A stretch of DNA of 58,284 nucleotides from CAYNSB01 sp964399625. Lineage in GTDB: Bacteria; Planctomycetota; Phycisphaerae; Phycisphaerales; UBA1924. Positions 7,977 to 16,432 of the stretch are shown piece after piece. Below the pieces are notes generated by a model. The model ran no database searches, was not told the DNA's origin, and worked only from the letters and a program-made list of their open reading frames with translations. Positions within the stretch are counted from its first letter, which is position 1. Every line of letters begins with the position of its first letter. The stretch lies in contig CAYNSB010000019.1 of assembly GCA_964399625.1 (NCBI GenBank), positions 1 to 58,284 on the forward strand. Reading direction: 5' to 3'. A program made the position numbers and the translations under genes.

Positions 7977-9406
7977 GGTGTGGTCGTCCTTGGTGTGGCG
8001 TTGCGCACGGCTCGCACGCTGGTCTGTATGGAAAGATCGGGCTGATTCTGCAGCGACGCCCCGTTGGTCGCGATGACATCCTTGTACCAGAACGCCGAGT
8101 CCTTCAAGGTCCGCTTCTGGGTCTGGTAATCCACGTGCACCAGCCCGAACCGCTCCTTGTATCCCTCTGCCCACTCGAAGTTGTCCAGGATCGACCAGTG
8201 GAAGTATCCGCGCACATCGATCCCTTCGCGGACGGCCCGCGAGAGTTGCAGCAGATATCTCCGGGTGTAATCGATCCGCTGCGGATCGCGCACCCGCCCG
8301 TCGAGGTCAACCCAGTCCAGATTGCACATGCCGTTCTCGGTCACCACGATCGGCAGCCGGTAGCGCTCCCACAGGAACCGCGGGCCCCAGTAGAGCGCCT
8401 CGGGGTGCACGGCCCACTTGAGCGTGTTCTGCGCGTACCCCGCGGGGGACGGGATCGTGACCGGCTCCGCATCGGGCCCGGGCTTCACGCGCGACCCCGA
8501 ATAGATGTTGACCCCGAAGAAGTCCATCGGCTGGCGGATCAGCTCCATATCGCCCGGCTGCGGGCGCGGCGCATCGCCCGCAAAGAACTCCAGCCCGTCC
8601 TCGGGGTAGTGCCCCAGGCACACCGGATCGGCGAACCACGTGTTGTTCCACGAGTCGCGCCGCGTGCAGGACATGGTGGACCGGCGCGCAACGTCGATGC
8701 ACTCGGGCGTCTCCTCCACCGGCGAGTGCACCGTGCCCACGGGCGCCCACCCGATCTGCGCCGGGCGCTTGCACCGCGCCCGCAGCACCTGCACCGCTCG
8801 CCCGTGCGCCATCAGCGTGTGGTGCGTCGCGAGCAGACGCTCCGCGAACGTCAGCTTCAGCCCCGGCGCGTGCGTGCCCTCGCCGTGCCCGAGCCCGATG
8901 TACACCTGCGGCTCGTTGAGCGTGATCCACTTGGTGACGCGGTCCGACAGGCGATCCGCGATGATCCCCGTGTACTGAGCGAACCACTCGGCGCTGTCGC
9001 GCGCGAGCCACCCGCCCCGGCAGAACAGCTCCTGCGGGAAGTCCCAGTGGAACAGCGTGACCCAGGGCTCGATCCCCGCCTCCAGCAGCGAATCGACGAG
9101 CCGGTCGTAGAACGCAAGCCCGGGAGCGCTCGTCATGCCCACGCCCTCGGGCAGCACCCGCGGCCACGCGATCGAGAACCGGTACGCCTTGAGCCCGATC
9201 ATCTGCATCAGGGCCACGTCCTCGCGGTACCGCCGGTAGTGGTCGCACGCGAGGTCGCCCGTGTGCGCGCTCTGCACCGCCCCCGGGCGCGTGCAGAAGA
9301 CATCCCACACCGACGGCCCGCGACCGTCCACGTTGGTCGCGCCCTCGATCTGGTACGAGGACGAGCCAGCGCCCCAGGCGAACGACGGTGGGAACGGATC
9401 ACGCAT
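7973..9406 (-). CDS. Glycoside hydrolase family 1 beta-glucosidase
   Basis: The 477-residue enzyme is full length for GH1 and starts without a signal peptide: FAWGAGSSSYQIEGATNVDG is the typical N-terminal signature. The acid/base Glu is in TLNEP (E165) and the nucleophile is in VTENG (E357). The C-terminal YFHWSILDNFEWAEGY and RFGLVHVDY contribute to the substrate pocket. It acts in the cytoplasm on beta-linked di- and oligosaccharides brought in by the adjacent ABC importer. The stop overlaps the GH16 start. The start lies 63 bp downstream of the second permease gene, consistent with one transcript. Confidence 0.95.
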   Translation of the reverse strand: MRDPFPPSFAWGAGSSSYQIEGATNVDGRGPSVWDVFCTRPGAVQSAHTGDLACDHYRRYREDVALMQMIGLKAYRFSIAWPRVLPEGVGMTSAPGLAFYDRLVDSLLEAGIEPWVTLFHWDFPQELFCRGGWLARDSAEWFAQYTGIIADRLSDRVTKWITLNEPQVYIGLGHGEGTHAPGLKLTFAERLLATHHTLMAHGRAVQVLRARCKRPAQIGWAPVGTVHSPVEETPECIDVARRSTMSCTRRDSWNNTWFADPVCLGHYPEDGLEFFAGDAPRPQPGDMELIRQPMDFFGVNIYSGSRVKPGPDAEPVTIPSPAGYAQNTLKWAVHPEALYWGPRFLWERYRLPIVVTENGMCNLDWVDLDGRVRDPQRIDYTRRYLLQLSRAVREGIDVRGYFHWSILDNFEWAEGYKERFGLVHVDYQTQKRTLKDSAFWYKDVIATNGASLQNQPDLSIQTSVRAVRNATPRTTTP

Positions 9407-9469
9407 GACGGAGTCTCCGGATCAACGCGGCGCGACCCAACGCGCCATGAAGATGGGCACCTTCGACGA

Positions 9470-10321
9470 TCATCCTTTCACCGCCCCGGTGGTCAGACCG
9501 GCGATGAACTCCCGCTGCAGCAGCAGGAACAGGACCATAACAGGCAGGATCGACAGCAGCGTACCGGCCATGAGCATCCCGTAGTCCTGGTAGTACACGC
9601 CGCGCAGCTGCGCCACCGCAACAGCCAGTGGGAACTTGCTCGGCTCCTGCAGCACCACCTGCGGCCCGATGAAGTTGTTCCACGTTCCAAGGAACGTCAG
9701 CAGCAGGAACGTGCCGATCATCGGGCGCAGCAGCGGAAGCGCGATCAGGAAGAACGAGCGAAGCTCGCCGCACCCATCGATGCGTGCGGCCTCGAGCAGC
9801 GCCGACGGCACCGACGACAGCGACGCCTGGCGGAACAGGTACACCCCGAACGCGGGCGCAACCGCGGGCAGGATCAGCCCCGCGAACGTGTTCAGCAGAT
9901 TGAGGTGATAGAGCAGCTGGTACCCCGGCGCCACGAGCAACGGCCCGGGGATGATCACCGCCAGCAGCACCAGCCACGTCAGCGTGCGCTGCCCGCGGAA
10001 GTGCATCTTCGCCAGCGCGTACCCCGCCATTGCGCAGCAGAGAGTGGCGAGCACCGCGGTCACCGACGAGAGGAACACCGAGGTCAGCAGCGCCCGAGCG
10101 ATGCCCGTCTGCGCAAAGAGATCGCGAACGTGGTCGAGCGTGAGGCGGTCCCACGCGATGCCCAGGAATCCCTTGCCCGGCGGCAGGAACGCCGACGTGA
10201 AGAAGTCCTCGTTCCGCTTGAACGAGGCGCAGACGAGCCACGCGAACGGGATCAGCGTGACCGCCGCGGCGGCGATCAGCACCCCGTGCAACGCCGCGAC
10301 CTGGGGCGATCGCGCTCTCAT
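9470..10321 (-). CDS. Carbohydrate ABC transporter permease (MalG type)
   Basis: The 283-residue inner-membrane protein has six hydrophobic segments and the permease EAA loop LLEAARIDGCGELRSFFLIALPLLRP, which docks the ATPase (shown here as the family loop around residues 185-210). It ends in a conserved REFIAGLTTGAVKG tail. The ATG overlaps the stop of the first permease by four bases. No ATP-binding subunit gene is in the cluster, so a shared MsmK/MalK-like ATPase encoded elsewhere is likely, which is common for this family. Confidence 0.93.
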   Translation of the reverse strand: MRARSPQVAALHGVLIAAAAVTLIPFAWLVCASFKRNEDFFTSAFLPPGKGFLGIAWDRLTLDHVRDLFAQTGIARALLTSVFLSSVTAVLATLCCAMAGYALAKMHFRGQRTLTWLVLLAVIIPGPLLVAPGYQLLYHLNLLNTFAGLILPAVAPAFGVYLFRQASLSSVPSALLEAARIDGCGELRSFFLIALPLLRPMIGTFLLLTFLGTWNNFIGPQVVLQEPSKFPLAVAVAQLRGVYYQDYGMLMAGTLLSILPVMVLFLLLQREFIAGLTTGAVKG

Positions 10322-11196
10322 GCGTTCGCCTCCTCGTCGCGCGCCAGGCGCCGCTGCACGATCGCGAAGGCGATCAGCACGATCGCCAGCACCCACCCCA
10401 CGGCGCTGGCGTACCCCAGATCGCCCGCCTCGAACCCGCGCTGGTAGAGGTACATCACGAGCGTGAGGCCCTGGTTGTTCGGGCCGGCCGAGGAGTTCAG
10501 CAGCACGTACGGCAGCTCGAAGAGCTGCACACTCCCGATGATCGAGAGCAGCACGACGAACGTCGCGACGGGGAGGATCGCCGGCACGATCACGTTCCAA
10601 AAGCGCGACCACGGGCCGGCGCCATCGACCCGCGCGGCCTCGACGAGGTCCTTGCTCACGTTCTGCAGCGCCGCGAGGAAGTACACCATGTTGAACCCGA
10701 CGTACTGCCACAGCGAGGCGAGGATGAGCGCGGGCATCGCGTACGTCGAGAGCCACGGGAAGTCCAGATCGAACCCGATCATCGAGTGCAGCGCCTGGTT
10801 CACAAGGCCCGTCCGCTTCTCGAGCATCACCGCGAACATCATCGCGACAAAGACCACGCCCACCAGCACCGGCGAGAAGAACACCAGGCGGAACCACGCA
10901 CGCCCACGAATGTCCGTGCGGTCCAGCAGCAACGCCAGCGCCAGCGCGAGCGGGAGCTGGATGAACACCGAGCCCGCCGTGAACACCGCGGTGTTCCGCG
11001 CGGCCTTCCAGAACTGCGGGTCCGTCAGGAGGAACGTGTAGTTGTCCACGCCCACAAAGCGCGCGTGCGCCGGCCCGAACGACTGGTGCATCGACAGCGA
11101 CACGGACTGCGCCAGCGGGTACGCGAGGAAGATCACGAACGCGAGCACGAAGGGCGCCACGAGCACCCACGGCGCGATGGGCGTGCGCGCCGTCAT
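10318..11196 (-). CDS. Carbohydrate ABC transporter permease (MalF type)
   Basis: The 292-residue integral membrane protein has six predicted segments. The N-terminus has the FLAYPLAQSVSLSMHQSF pattern of CUT1 permeases, and the EAA loop reads LVEAARVDGAGPWSRFWNVI. It pairs with the MalG-type permease downstream to form the channel for oligosaccharide uptake. ATG overlaps the stop of the binding-protein gene and its own stop overlaps the next permease, so all three importer genes are translationally coupled. Confidence 0.93.
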   Translation of the reverse strand: MTARTPIAPWVLVAPFVLAFVIFLAYPLAQSVSLSMHQSFGPAHARFVGVDNYTFLLTDPQFWKAARNTAVFTAGSVFIQLPLALALALLLDRTDIRGRAWFRLVFFSPVLVGVVFVAMMFAVMLEKRTGLVNQALHSMIGFDLDFPWLSTYAMPALILASLWQYVGFNMVYFLAALQNVSKDLVEAARVDGAGPWSRFWNVIVPAILPVATFVVLLSIIGSVQLFELPYVLLNSSAGPNNQGLTLVMYLYQRGFEAGDLGYASAVGWVLAIVLIAFAIVQRRLARDEEANA

Positions 11197-12623
11197 GGAT
11201 TCGCCCCCGCCACACGCCGCCCGACGAAGACGTTCCGGTCCATGATCGCGCGCACGTCGCGCTCCGCCGCCTCGAGCTGACGCATCGCCTCGGCGCGCAG
11301 CCCCGGGCCGTAGTCCCCCGTGCTCTCCGCGTGGCGCGCCAGCGCCACGACCGCGTTCTGCACGCGGGAGTTCGCGATGACGTTGTAGGGCGAGCTCGTC
11401 CGCCGGGGCACGCTCGGCGCCTGCGCGATGTAGAGCTGCGCCTTGCGCTGGTCCGCGAAGTACGGGTCCGCCTCCTGGAAGACAGGGTCGGACCAGAATG
11501 TCTTCACCGGCGTCACGATGTCGCCCACGCGGTACGTCTCACGCGCCAATTCGGGCGACAGGTACAAACGCTTCGCGAAGGCCCACAGCGACTCGAAGTC
11601 CTCGGGCGTCTTCGCCGCGGTCTTGGGAATGCCCAGCATCGTCCCGCCCCAGACGCTCGTCCGCCGCCCTCCGCGATCCCACGCCGGCAGCGGCATGACC
11701 TTCACCCGCCCCTTGAGCTGCGGGATCTCGTTCTTCCAGATGTTGCACATCCAGTCGGGCATGAAGGACGCGACGACGAACCCGTCGAGGCGCAGCTTGT
11801 TCCCCGATGCTGAAAAGTCCGGCGCCTCGGCCGCGATCCGGTTCGGCCCGTGGCACCAGGTCACGATCTGCGCGATCACCCGGGCGTTCGCCTCCGACGC
11901 GATGACGGGCTCGCCCTCCTCATCAAAGAAGCCCGTGCCTCCCTGCAGGATCAGCATCTCGATCTGATCGGCAGAGGTCTCCCACAGCGACAGCAGGTAC
12001 CGCACGGGCTTGCCGTCCGCGTCGCGCTCGCGCATCAGCGGCGCGAACTCGCGCTCAAAGTCCTCCCACGTCTCGACCTTGGTCACATCGATGCCCGCCG
12101 ACTCCACGAGGTCCGCCCGATACGCCAGCAGCACGGGATGCACGTCGTGCGGCAGCCCGTACACCCGCCCGCGCGACGACCACGGACCGAAACTCGGCTC
12201 GTTGATCTGGTCGTACAGCCCCTCGCTCTTGAGGCGTTCGGTGAGGTCGACGAAGCCGACGCTCTCGGGCGGGCCGGCAAAAGCACGCGACGCCATCCGC
12301 CGCTCGACCTCGATGAAGTCCGACGACGGCGTGCCCGAGAGGAACGCGGACATCATCCGCCGCTCGAGCGCGGGGATGCTCAGCAGCGTCATCGAGACGC
12401 CCGGCGGGTGGTCCTCGTTCCAGCGCGCGACGATCGGGTCGTACAGCTGCTTGTGCAGGCGGGCGAACGTCCAGAATAGTCGCCCGTCCTGGCGGGCCGA
12501 GGGCGCCATGGACATCGCCAGGCTGGAGACGACCGCGATCGCCACGATCGCCCACGCGCCCAACGACAACGCCCCGCCTTGGGCGGGGCCCCGTCGCGAT
12601 GGATCGCTCGTGGGTGGTGTCAT
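11193..12623 (-). CDS. Extracellular sugar-binding protein of an ABC transporter, membrane-anchored
   Basis: The 476-residue CUT1-type solute-binding protein contains recognizable segments: TLLSIPALERRMMSAFLSGT, the hinge region YGLPHDVHPVLLAYRADLVE, and SVWGGTMLGIPKTAAK. Instead of a lipobox it has a hydrophobic N-terminal segment (about residues 20-42) that would anchor it in the inner membrane. It is first in the importer operon, followed with ATGA overlap by both permeases and then GH1 and GH16. The substrate is probably a beta-glucan-derived oligosaccharide, inferred from the enzymes. Confidence 0.88.
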   Translation of the reverse strand: MTPPTSDPSRRGPAQGGALSLGAWAIVAIAVVSSLAMSMAPSARQDGRLFWTFARLHKQLYDPIVARWNEDHPPGVSMTLLSIPALERRMMSAFLSGTPSSDFIEVERRMASRAFAGPPESVGFVDLTERLKSEGLYDQINEPSFGPWSSRGRVYGLPHDVHPVLLAYRADLVESAGIDVTKVETWEDFEREFAPLMRERDADGKPVRYLLSLWETSADQIEMLILQGGTGFFDEEGEPVIASEANARVIAQIVTWCHGPNRIAAEAPDFSASGNKLRLDGFVVASFMPDWMCNIWKNEIPQLKGRVKVMPLPAWDRGGRRTSVWGGTMLGIPKTAAKTPEDFESLWAFAKRLYLSPELARETYRVGDIVTPVKTFWSDPVFQEADPYFADQRKAQLYIAQAPSVPRRTSSPYNVIANSRVQNAVVALARHAESTGDYGPGLRAEAMRQLEAAERDVRAIMDRNVFVGRRVAGANP

Positions 12624-12736
12624 CGTGGCTCGATCATCCGTGCGTGTTCCCTGGATGCCGAGACGTCCGCGGGGGATCGGGGCGCGATCGCCGAGGGTTG
12701 GAGTCGATCACGCCCCGAGCCCGCGTGCGCGCCGGG

Positions 12737-14005
12737 TCATGGGCAGCCGGCGCGGAACTTGGTCAGGAAGCACGTGAAGTCCGCCGCCGAGAGCAGCGGC
12801 GCGTCCGTGTTCCCCGTGCAGTTGGCGTACGAATCTCCCGCGCGGAACTTGTTCAGGAAGCACGTGAAGTCCGCCGCCGAGAGCAGCGGCGCGTCCGTGT
12901 TCCCCGTGCAGTTGGCGTAGCACGCGACGACCGGCAGCGAGAGCGACGCGTCATCGAACTGCACCGAGCCCGCCGCCGTGGACTCCTGCAGGTGCAGCAG
13001 CACGTACCGCGCCTTGACCGCGCCCGCCGGAGCCGTGAACGTCGCCGTCTTGAGGAGCCACGTGTCCTGCGGCGTGTTCACGTCGGCGACCGTCGTCGTG
13101 TCGAAGGAGATCTGGGTGTTGCTCGCGTCGAACCACTCGATGTTCATCACCGCGAAGTTCAGCCCCTGGATCGCATCGTCCGAGCGGTTCCGCACCCACA
13201 CCGACGCGTTCCACACCTGCCCGGCGGTCGTGGGCGTCTCCTGGAACAGCCCGCTCGCGTTGTAGGGCCCGCTCCAGTTGCCGAACGACTTGGCCGCGTT
13301 CGTGCCCGTCCGCGGGTCCTGGTTCTGCAGGAAGGTGTTGTTGAAATCGACCCAGTTGAGGAACTTGTTCCCGGGCGCGCCGCCGCCGAGCGACTCGAAG
13401 CTGGGGTTGAGCAGCTTGTTCTGCGGGATCGTCGTCGGCGCCAGCGACGCGTCATCGAACGACACCGAGCCCGTGTCCAGGTCGCTCGCCTGCAGGTGCA
13501 GCAGCACGTACTGAACCTTCGCGGCCCCCGCCGGCGCCACCGCCGTCAGCTCCTTGAGCTGCCAGGCGTCCTGCGGCGTGCTCGCGTCCGCCACGCGCAG
13601 CGACTCGGTGCTGATCTGCACGTTGCTCGCGTCGAACCACACGAGGTTCATCGCCGCGAAGTTCAGCCCCGTGATCGGGTCCGACGAGGAGTTCAGCGCG
13701 TAGATCGACGCCTTCCACGCCGAACCGGGCGTCACCGGCTTCTCCTGGAAGTAGCCGCTCGCGTTGTACGGCACGCCGTTGAAGTTGCCGAACGCCTTGG
13801 CCGAGTTGGGCGCGCTGCGCGCCTGGTTCGTGTTCACCGCGGCGTTGTTGAAGTCCGTCCAACTCGCGAACTGGTTCCCGGGCGAGCCGCCGCCCAGCGT
13901 GTCGAAGTTGGGGTTCAGCAGCACGTTCTGCGCCTGCGTGGTGCCCGCGATCGCCGTGAGGCAAAGGATCGCGATCTGGGTCGTGCGAGCGGTCATCATC
14001 GTCAT
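12737..14005 (-). CDS. Secreted protein with two carbohydrate-binding-like domains and dockerin-like C-terminus
   Basis: The 422-residue protein starts at ATG 14005, chosen for the well-spaced GGGAG upstream, and has a signal peptide ending TTQA/Q. Two similar beta-sandwich domains follow (about residues 22-185 and 190-355), each beginning LLNPNFD/LLNPSFESLGGG and ending in VSFDDASL or VQFDDASL. This is the pattern of CBM-like domains that start with LxNPGFE. Two 30-residue dockerin-like units with the core NCTGNTDAPLLSAADFTCFL complete the protein. There is no catalytic domain, so it may bind polysaccharide or act as a scaffold. It is co-oriented with the sugar importer 114 bp downstream. 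Confidence 0.85.
   Translation of the reverse strand: MTMMTARTTQIAILCLTAIAGTTQAQNVLLNPNFDTLGGGSPGNQFASWTDFNNAAVNTNQARSAPNSAKAFGNFNGVPYNASGYFQEKPVTPGSAWKASIYALNSSSDPITGLNFAAMNLVWFDASNVQISTESLRVADASTPQDAWQLKELTAVAPAGAAKVQYVLLHLQASDLDTGSVSFDDASLAPTTIPQNKLLNPSFESLGGGAPGNKFLNWVDFNNTFLQNQDPRTGTNAAKSFGNWSGPYNASGLFQETPTTAGQVWNASVWVRNRSDDAIQGLNFAVMNIEWFDASNTQISFDTTTVADVNTPQDTWLLKTATFTAPAGAVKARYVLLHLQESTAAGSVQFDDASLSLPVVACYANCTGNTDAPLLSAADFTCFLNKFRAGDSYANCTGNTDAPLLSAADFTCFLTKFRAGCP
12751..12919 (-). repeat. Near-perfect 90-bp tandem repeat encoding dockerin-like units
   Basis: Bases 12751-12829 and 12841-12919 are the same over 79 bp except for one visible difference (12762 versus 12852). The period is 90 bp, in frame. 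This level of identity exceeds what protein conservation alone requires and points to recent duplication or gene conversion. Confidence 0.9.
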
Positions 14006-14074
14006 GGTCGTTCTCCCTACGTCTGGTCTTGGTCGAGGGTCTGGTCGGATATCCATCAAAGCCCGAGCACGCGC

Positions 14075-15031
14075 TCAGGGGGTTGTCTTGTCGATCTTGC
14101 GATCCAGCGGCGACCACAGGATCGCGAACAGGCTCTTGCCCGTGCTGTCGTTCGCCGTCGTGTTCGCCACGATGTTCGCCACGTGCCCGTCCACGAAGCC
14201 GAAGTTCGCGCCGCCCTGGAACTTCTCAACGTCCCGCGTGCGCCGCGGGTGGCGGTACCACGGGATGTACGTCTTGATCGAGGCGCGATTCGTCACCGTG
14301 GACATCTCGGGCGCCTTGCCGAACCACGTGCCCGGGAACGCCCACGTCTCCGTCACGCCCGCGCCCGCGCCGAAGCGCCGGCCCGGCGTGCTCTCCACGC
14401 CGATCTGCCCGATGCTGAACCACGTCTTGTTCGTCGCGATCTCCGACGGGAAGAGCCCCCACGCCTCGCCGATGAGGATCATCCGCGTGGACTCGTCCAC
14501 CGTCGAATCGAAGCCGCGACCGCGGGCGCTCTCGCCCGCGTAGATCGTGTCGCTGCCGGGCTTGAACGACTCCAGCCGCCCGCCCACCTTGCGCCACGAG
14601 CCGGCGCTGGCGCCCCAGTAATTCATGCTGTACGAGCGCCCCGCCTCCGGATGGCTCGGGCAGCGCATCACGCCCCCGCCCACCGTGTTGTTCTCCGTGT
14701 TCGTCTCGGAGAGATTCGTGTAGTCGATGTTGGGCAGGTACTGCCCGATCCGGTTCACGTCGTGCCAGATCATGCTCAGCTTGCCCGTGTCCGGGTCCGG
14801 CGCCTTGTCCAGGATCGGCGGGAACAGCCCCTTGTAGTCGTTCGCGTACAGCAGCTGCGACGTCACGAGCTGACGCGCGTTGGACCGGCAGGACACGTCC
14901 CGCCCCGAGTCCCGCGCCTTGCCCAGCGCCGGCAGCAGGATCCCGATGAGCAGCGCGATGATCGCGATGACCACCAGCAGCTCGATGAGCGTGAACGCGC
15001 GCGCGGTTCCGAATCTGGTCGATGCCTTCAT
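14075..15031 (-). CDS. Prepilin-like protein with H-X9-DG motif
   Basis: The 318-residue protein has a canonical class III/type II prepilin N-terminus, ARAFTLIELLVVIAIIALLI, including the cleavage-proximal Phe and Glu at +5. A soluble domain ends near GGANFGFVDGHVANI, the H-X9-DG pattern of a large planctomycete family. ATG 15031 is chosen because the prepilin leader MKASTRFGTAR begins there; the frame is open further upstream to 15073. It would be processed by a prepilin peptidase and may form a pseudopilus or be displayed with the secreted glycan-binding proteins encoded downstream. The specific role is unknown. Confidence 0.88.
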   Translation of the reverse strand: MKASTRFGTARAFTLIELLVVIAIIALLIGILLPALGKARDSGRDVSCRSNARQLVTSQLLYANDYKGLFPPILDKAPDPDTGKLSMIWHDVNRIGQYLPNIDYTNLSETNTENNTVGGGVMRCPSHPEAGRSYSMNYWGASAGSWRKVGGRLESFKPGSDTIYAGESARGRGFDSTVDESTRMILIGEAWGLFPSEIATNKTWFSIGQIGVESTPGRRFGAGAGVTETWAFPGTWFGKAPEMSTVTNRASIKTYIPWYRHPRRTRDVEKFQGGANFGFVDGHVANIVANTTANDSTGKSLFAILWSPLDRKIDKTTP

Positions 15032-15112
15032 GGCCCTGGTCTCCAACGCCTCTCCCTGCCGCCTCAAGTCCAACCCTTCGCGACGAACGCGTCCGCCCGC
15101 CGCACAATCTGA

Positions 15113-16177
15113 CTACTTCGCCGCCCCCTCCTCGATCGCCATCCGCGTGCCGTCGGGCGAGATCCGCACCGCGTTCCGCACCGGACCGCCCGTCGAGCGA
15201 TTGATCTCGAACATCGTCGGGCGACGCATCCGCAGCTTGCCCAGCGCGTTGCCCGTCACGTTCCGCGTGAGCCACAGCGCCGCCTCGTACCCCAGCATGT
15301 TCGCGTCCTGCACCACGGCCGTGAACGGCGGCCACGTGTGCTGACGGATGTCGCTGTCGTCGAAGCCCACGATCGAAAGCTCGCTGGGAATCTGGATGCC
15401 CAGCGCGTGGCAGCGGTGCATCGCGCCGATCGTCGCCAGCGGGTCGGCGAAGTAGATCGCCGTGGGCGGCGAGGGCAGGCTCATCAGCCGCGTGATCGCC
15501 GACGCACCACCCTCGGGGCTCGCGACCATCTCCAGCAGCAGCGAGGGGTCCACCGGGATGTTGTGCGCCGCCAGCGCCTCGAGGTACCCCGCCCGCCGAT
15601 CGCGGTGGTCCGTGTCGGGCACGTTGTGCGTGTACAGCGCGATCCGCCGGTGCCCAAGGTGGATCAGGTGCTCGATCGCACGCCGGCTGTCCTCCCGCGA
15701 GTCGCAGCACACGAAGTTCACCGCCGGGTCATCGAACCGATCCGCCACGACCACCGACGGGAACCCCTCGCTCGAGATCTCCTCCGCGACGCGGCGTGAG
15801 TTCTCGAACACCCGCAGGATCACCCCGCGGAGCCCCTTGCGCATGAAGAACTGCGTGTACGTCTCGTTGGGCAGCCGGTCCCGCTGCAGCGACACGAGCG
15901 TCACGTCGAACTTCTGCTCGTTCACGCCGCGAAGGATGCCCGCCAGCAGCGCCGACTCGAACGCGCCGTAATCGGCCCGCACGGGCTCGCCCGGATACAC
16001 CAGCCCGATCACCGTCCGCAGCCGCTTGCCCACCGAGGGGGAGTAGCCCGAGCGGTTCGCCGCCGCCAGCACCTTCTCCCGCGTCTCGGGATTCACGTGC
16101 GGGCTGTTGTTGAGCGCCCGCGACACGGTCGCCACCGACACCCCAACCCGCTTGGCTATCTGTCGCACCGATGCCAT
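15113..16177 (-). CDS. LacI family transcriptional regulator
   Basis: The 354-residue protein has an N-terminal LacI helix-turn-helix (VRQIAKRVGVSVATVSRALN) and hinge helix, then a periplasmic-binding-protein-like effector domain (about 60-330) with IGLVYPG, a VVVADRF segment and SIVGFDDSD. Such proteins usually release DNA on binding a sugar. The gene is divergent from the GH-A hydrolase and heads the minus-strand carbohydrate genes. Its own promoter overlaps a GTAACTG/CTGTTAC palindrome, suggesting autoregulation. The matching sites before 16433 and 19024 suggest what it controls. Confidence 0.94.
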   Translation of the reverse strand: MASVRQIAKRVGVSVATVSRALNNSPHVNPETREKVLAAANRSGYSPSVGKRLRTVIGLVYPGEPVRADYGAFESALLAGILRGVNEQKFDVTLVSLQRDRLPNETYTQFFMRKGLRGVILRVFENSRRVAEEISSEGFPSVVVADRFDDPAVNFVCCDSREDSRRAIEHLIHLGHRRIALYTHNVPDTDHRDRRAGYLEALAAHNIPVDPSLLLEMVASPEGGASAITRLMSLPSPPTAIYFADPLATIGAMHRCHALGIQIPSELSIVGFDDSDIRQHTWPPFTAVVQDANMLGYEAALWLTRNVTGNALGKLRMRRPTMFEINRSTGGPVRNAVRISPDGTRMAIEEGAAK

Positions 16178-16189
16178 GTTGTGATCTCT

Positions 16190-16211
16190 GTAACTGTTTC
16201 TGATCTGTTAC
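16190..16211. promoter_or_regulatory. Putative LacI-family operator A (autoregulatory)
   Basis: GTAACTGTTTC at 16190-16200 matches the palindrome GTAACTGTTAC with one mismatch, and a further half-site CTGTTAC ends at 16211. The site lies 13 bases before the LacI start codon and at the expected transcription start, where a bound repressor would block transcription. Confidence 0.6.
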
Positions 16212-16213
16212 TC

Positions 16214-16243
16214 AGACTAGCCGGAGCACAAGATTTGTGTCAA
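16214..16243 (-). promoter_or_regulatory. Sigma-70-type promoter for the LacI gene
   Basis: On the minus strand, a perfect -35 TTGACA (16243-16238) is followed after 18 bp by TAGTCT (16219-16214). Predicted initiation near 16207 falls inside operator A. Confidence 0.55.
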
Positions 16244-16381
16244 TCGAAATCCCGCCGTTTTCGACGCTGATGCCCGTAAACAACAATACTGAAAGCACTT
16301 ATGGACTCGTCCGCCCAGGGCCTCCCGCACCCCTTCCGCCCCCGTTCCCAATCGCCCAGTCGCGACTTCGAACTAAACAAG

Positions 16382-16400
16382 TGCAGTAACTGTTACAGCA
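16382..16400. promoter_or_regulatory. Putative LacI-family operator B (GH-A gene)
   Basis: This is the best copy of the palindrome: TGC-N-GTAAC-T-GTTAC-N-GCA, with all symmetric positions matching over 19 bp apart from the N bases. It lies 33 bp before the GH-A start, just upstream of a -10-like TATCGT at 16404-16409. Confidence 0.65.
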
Positions 16401-16432
16401 CGCTATCGTGATTCCTTCTCGGAGGCCAGACC

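Noticed and set aside
12571..12589. GC-rich hairpin resembling a terminator
   Set aside because: It lies inside the N-terminal coding region of the sugar-binding protein and has no T-tract; probably coding-sequence coincidence.
12751..12919. CRISPR-like repeated sequence
   Set aside because: Only two units, in frame, with nearly contiguous repeats and no variable spacers; these encode dockerin-like units.
6564..16177. Bacteroidetes-style polysaccharide utilization locus
   Set aside because: No SusC/SusD pair or hybrid sensor is present; uptake is by an ABC importer.
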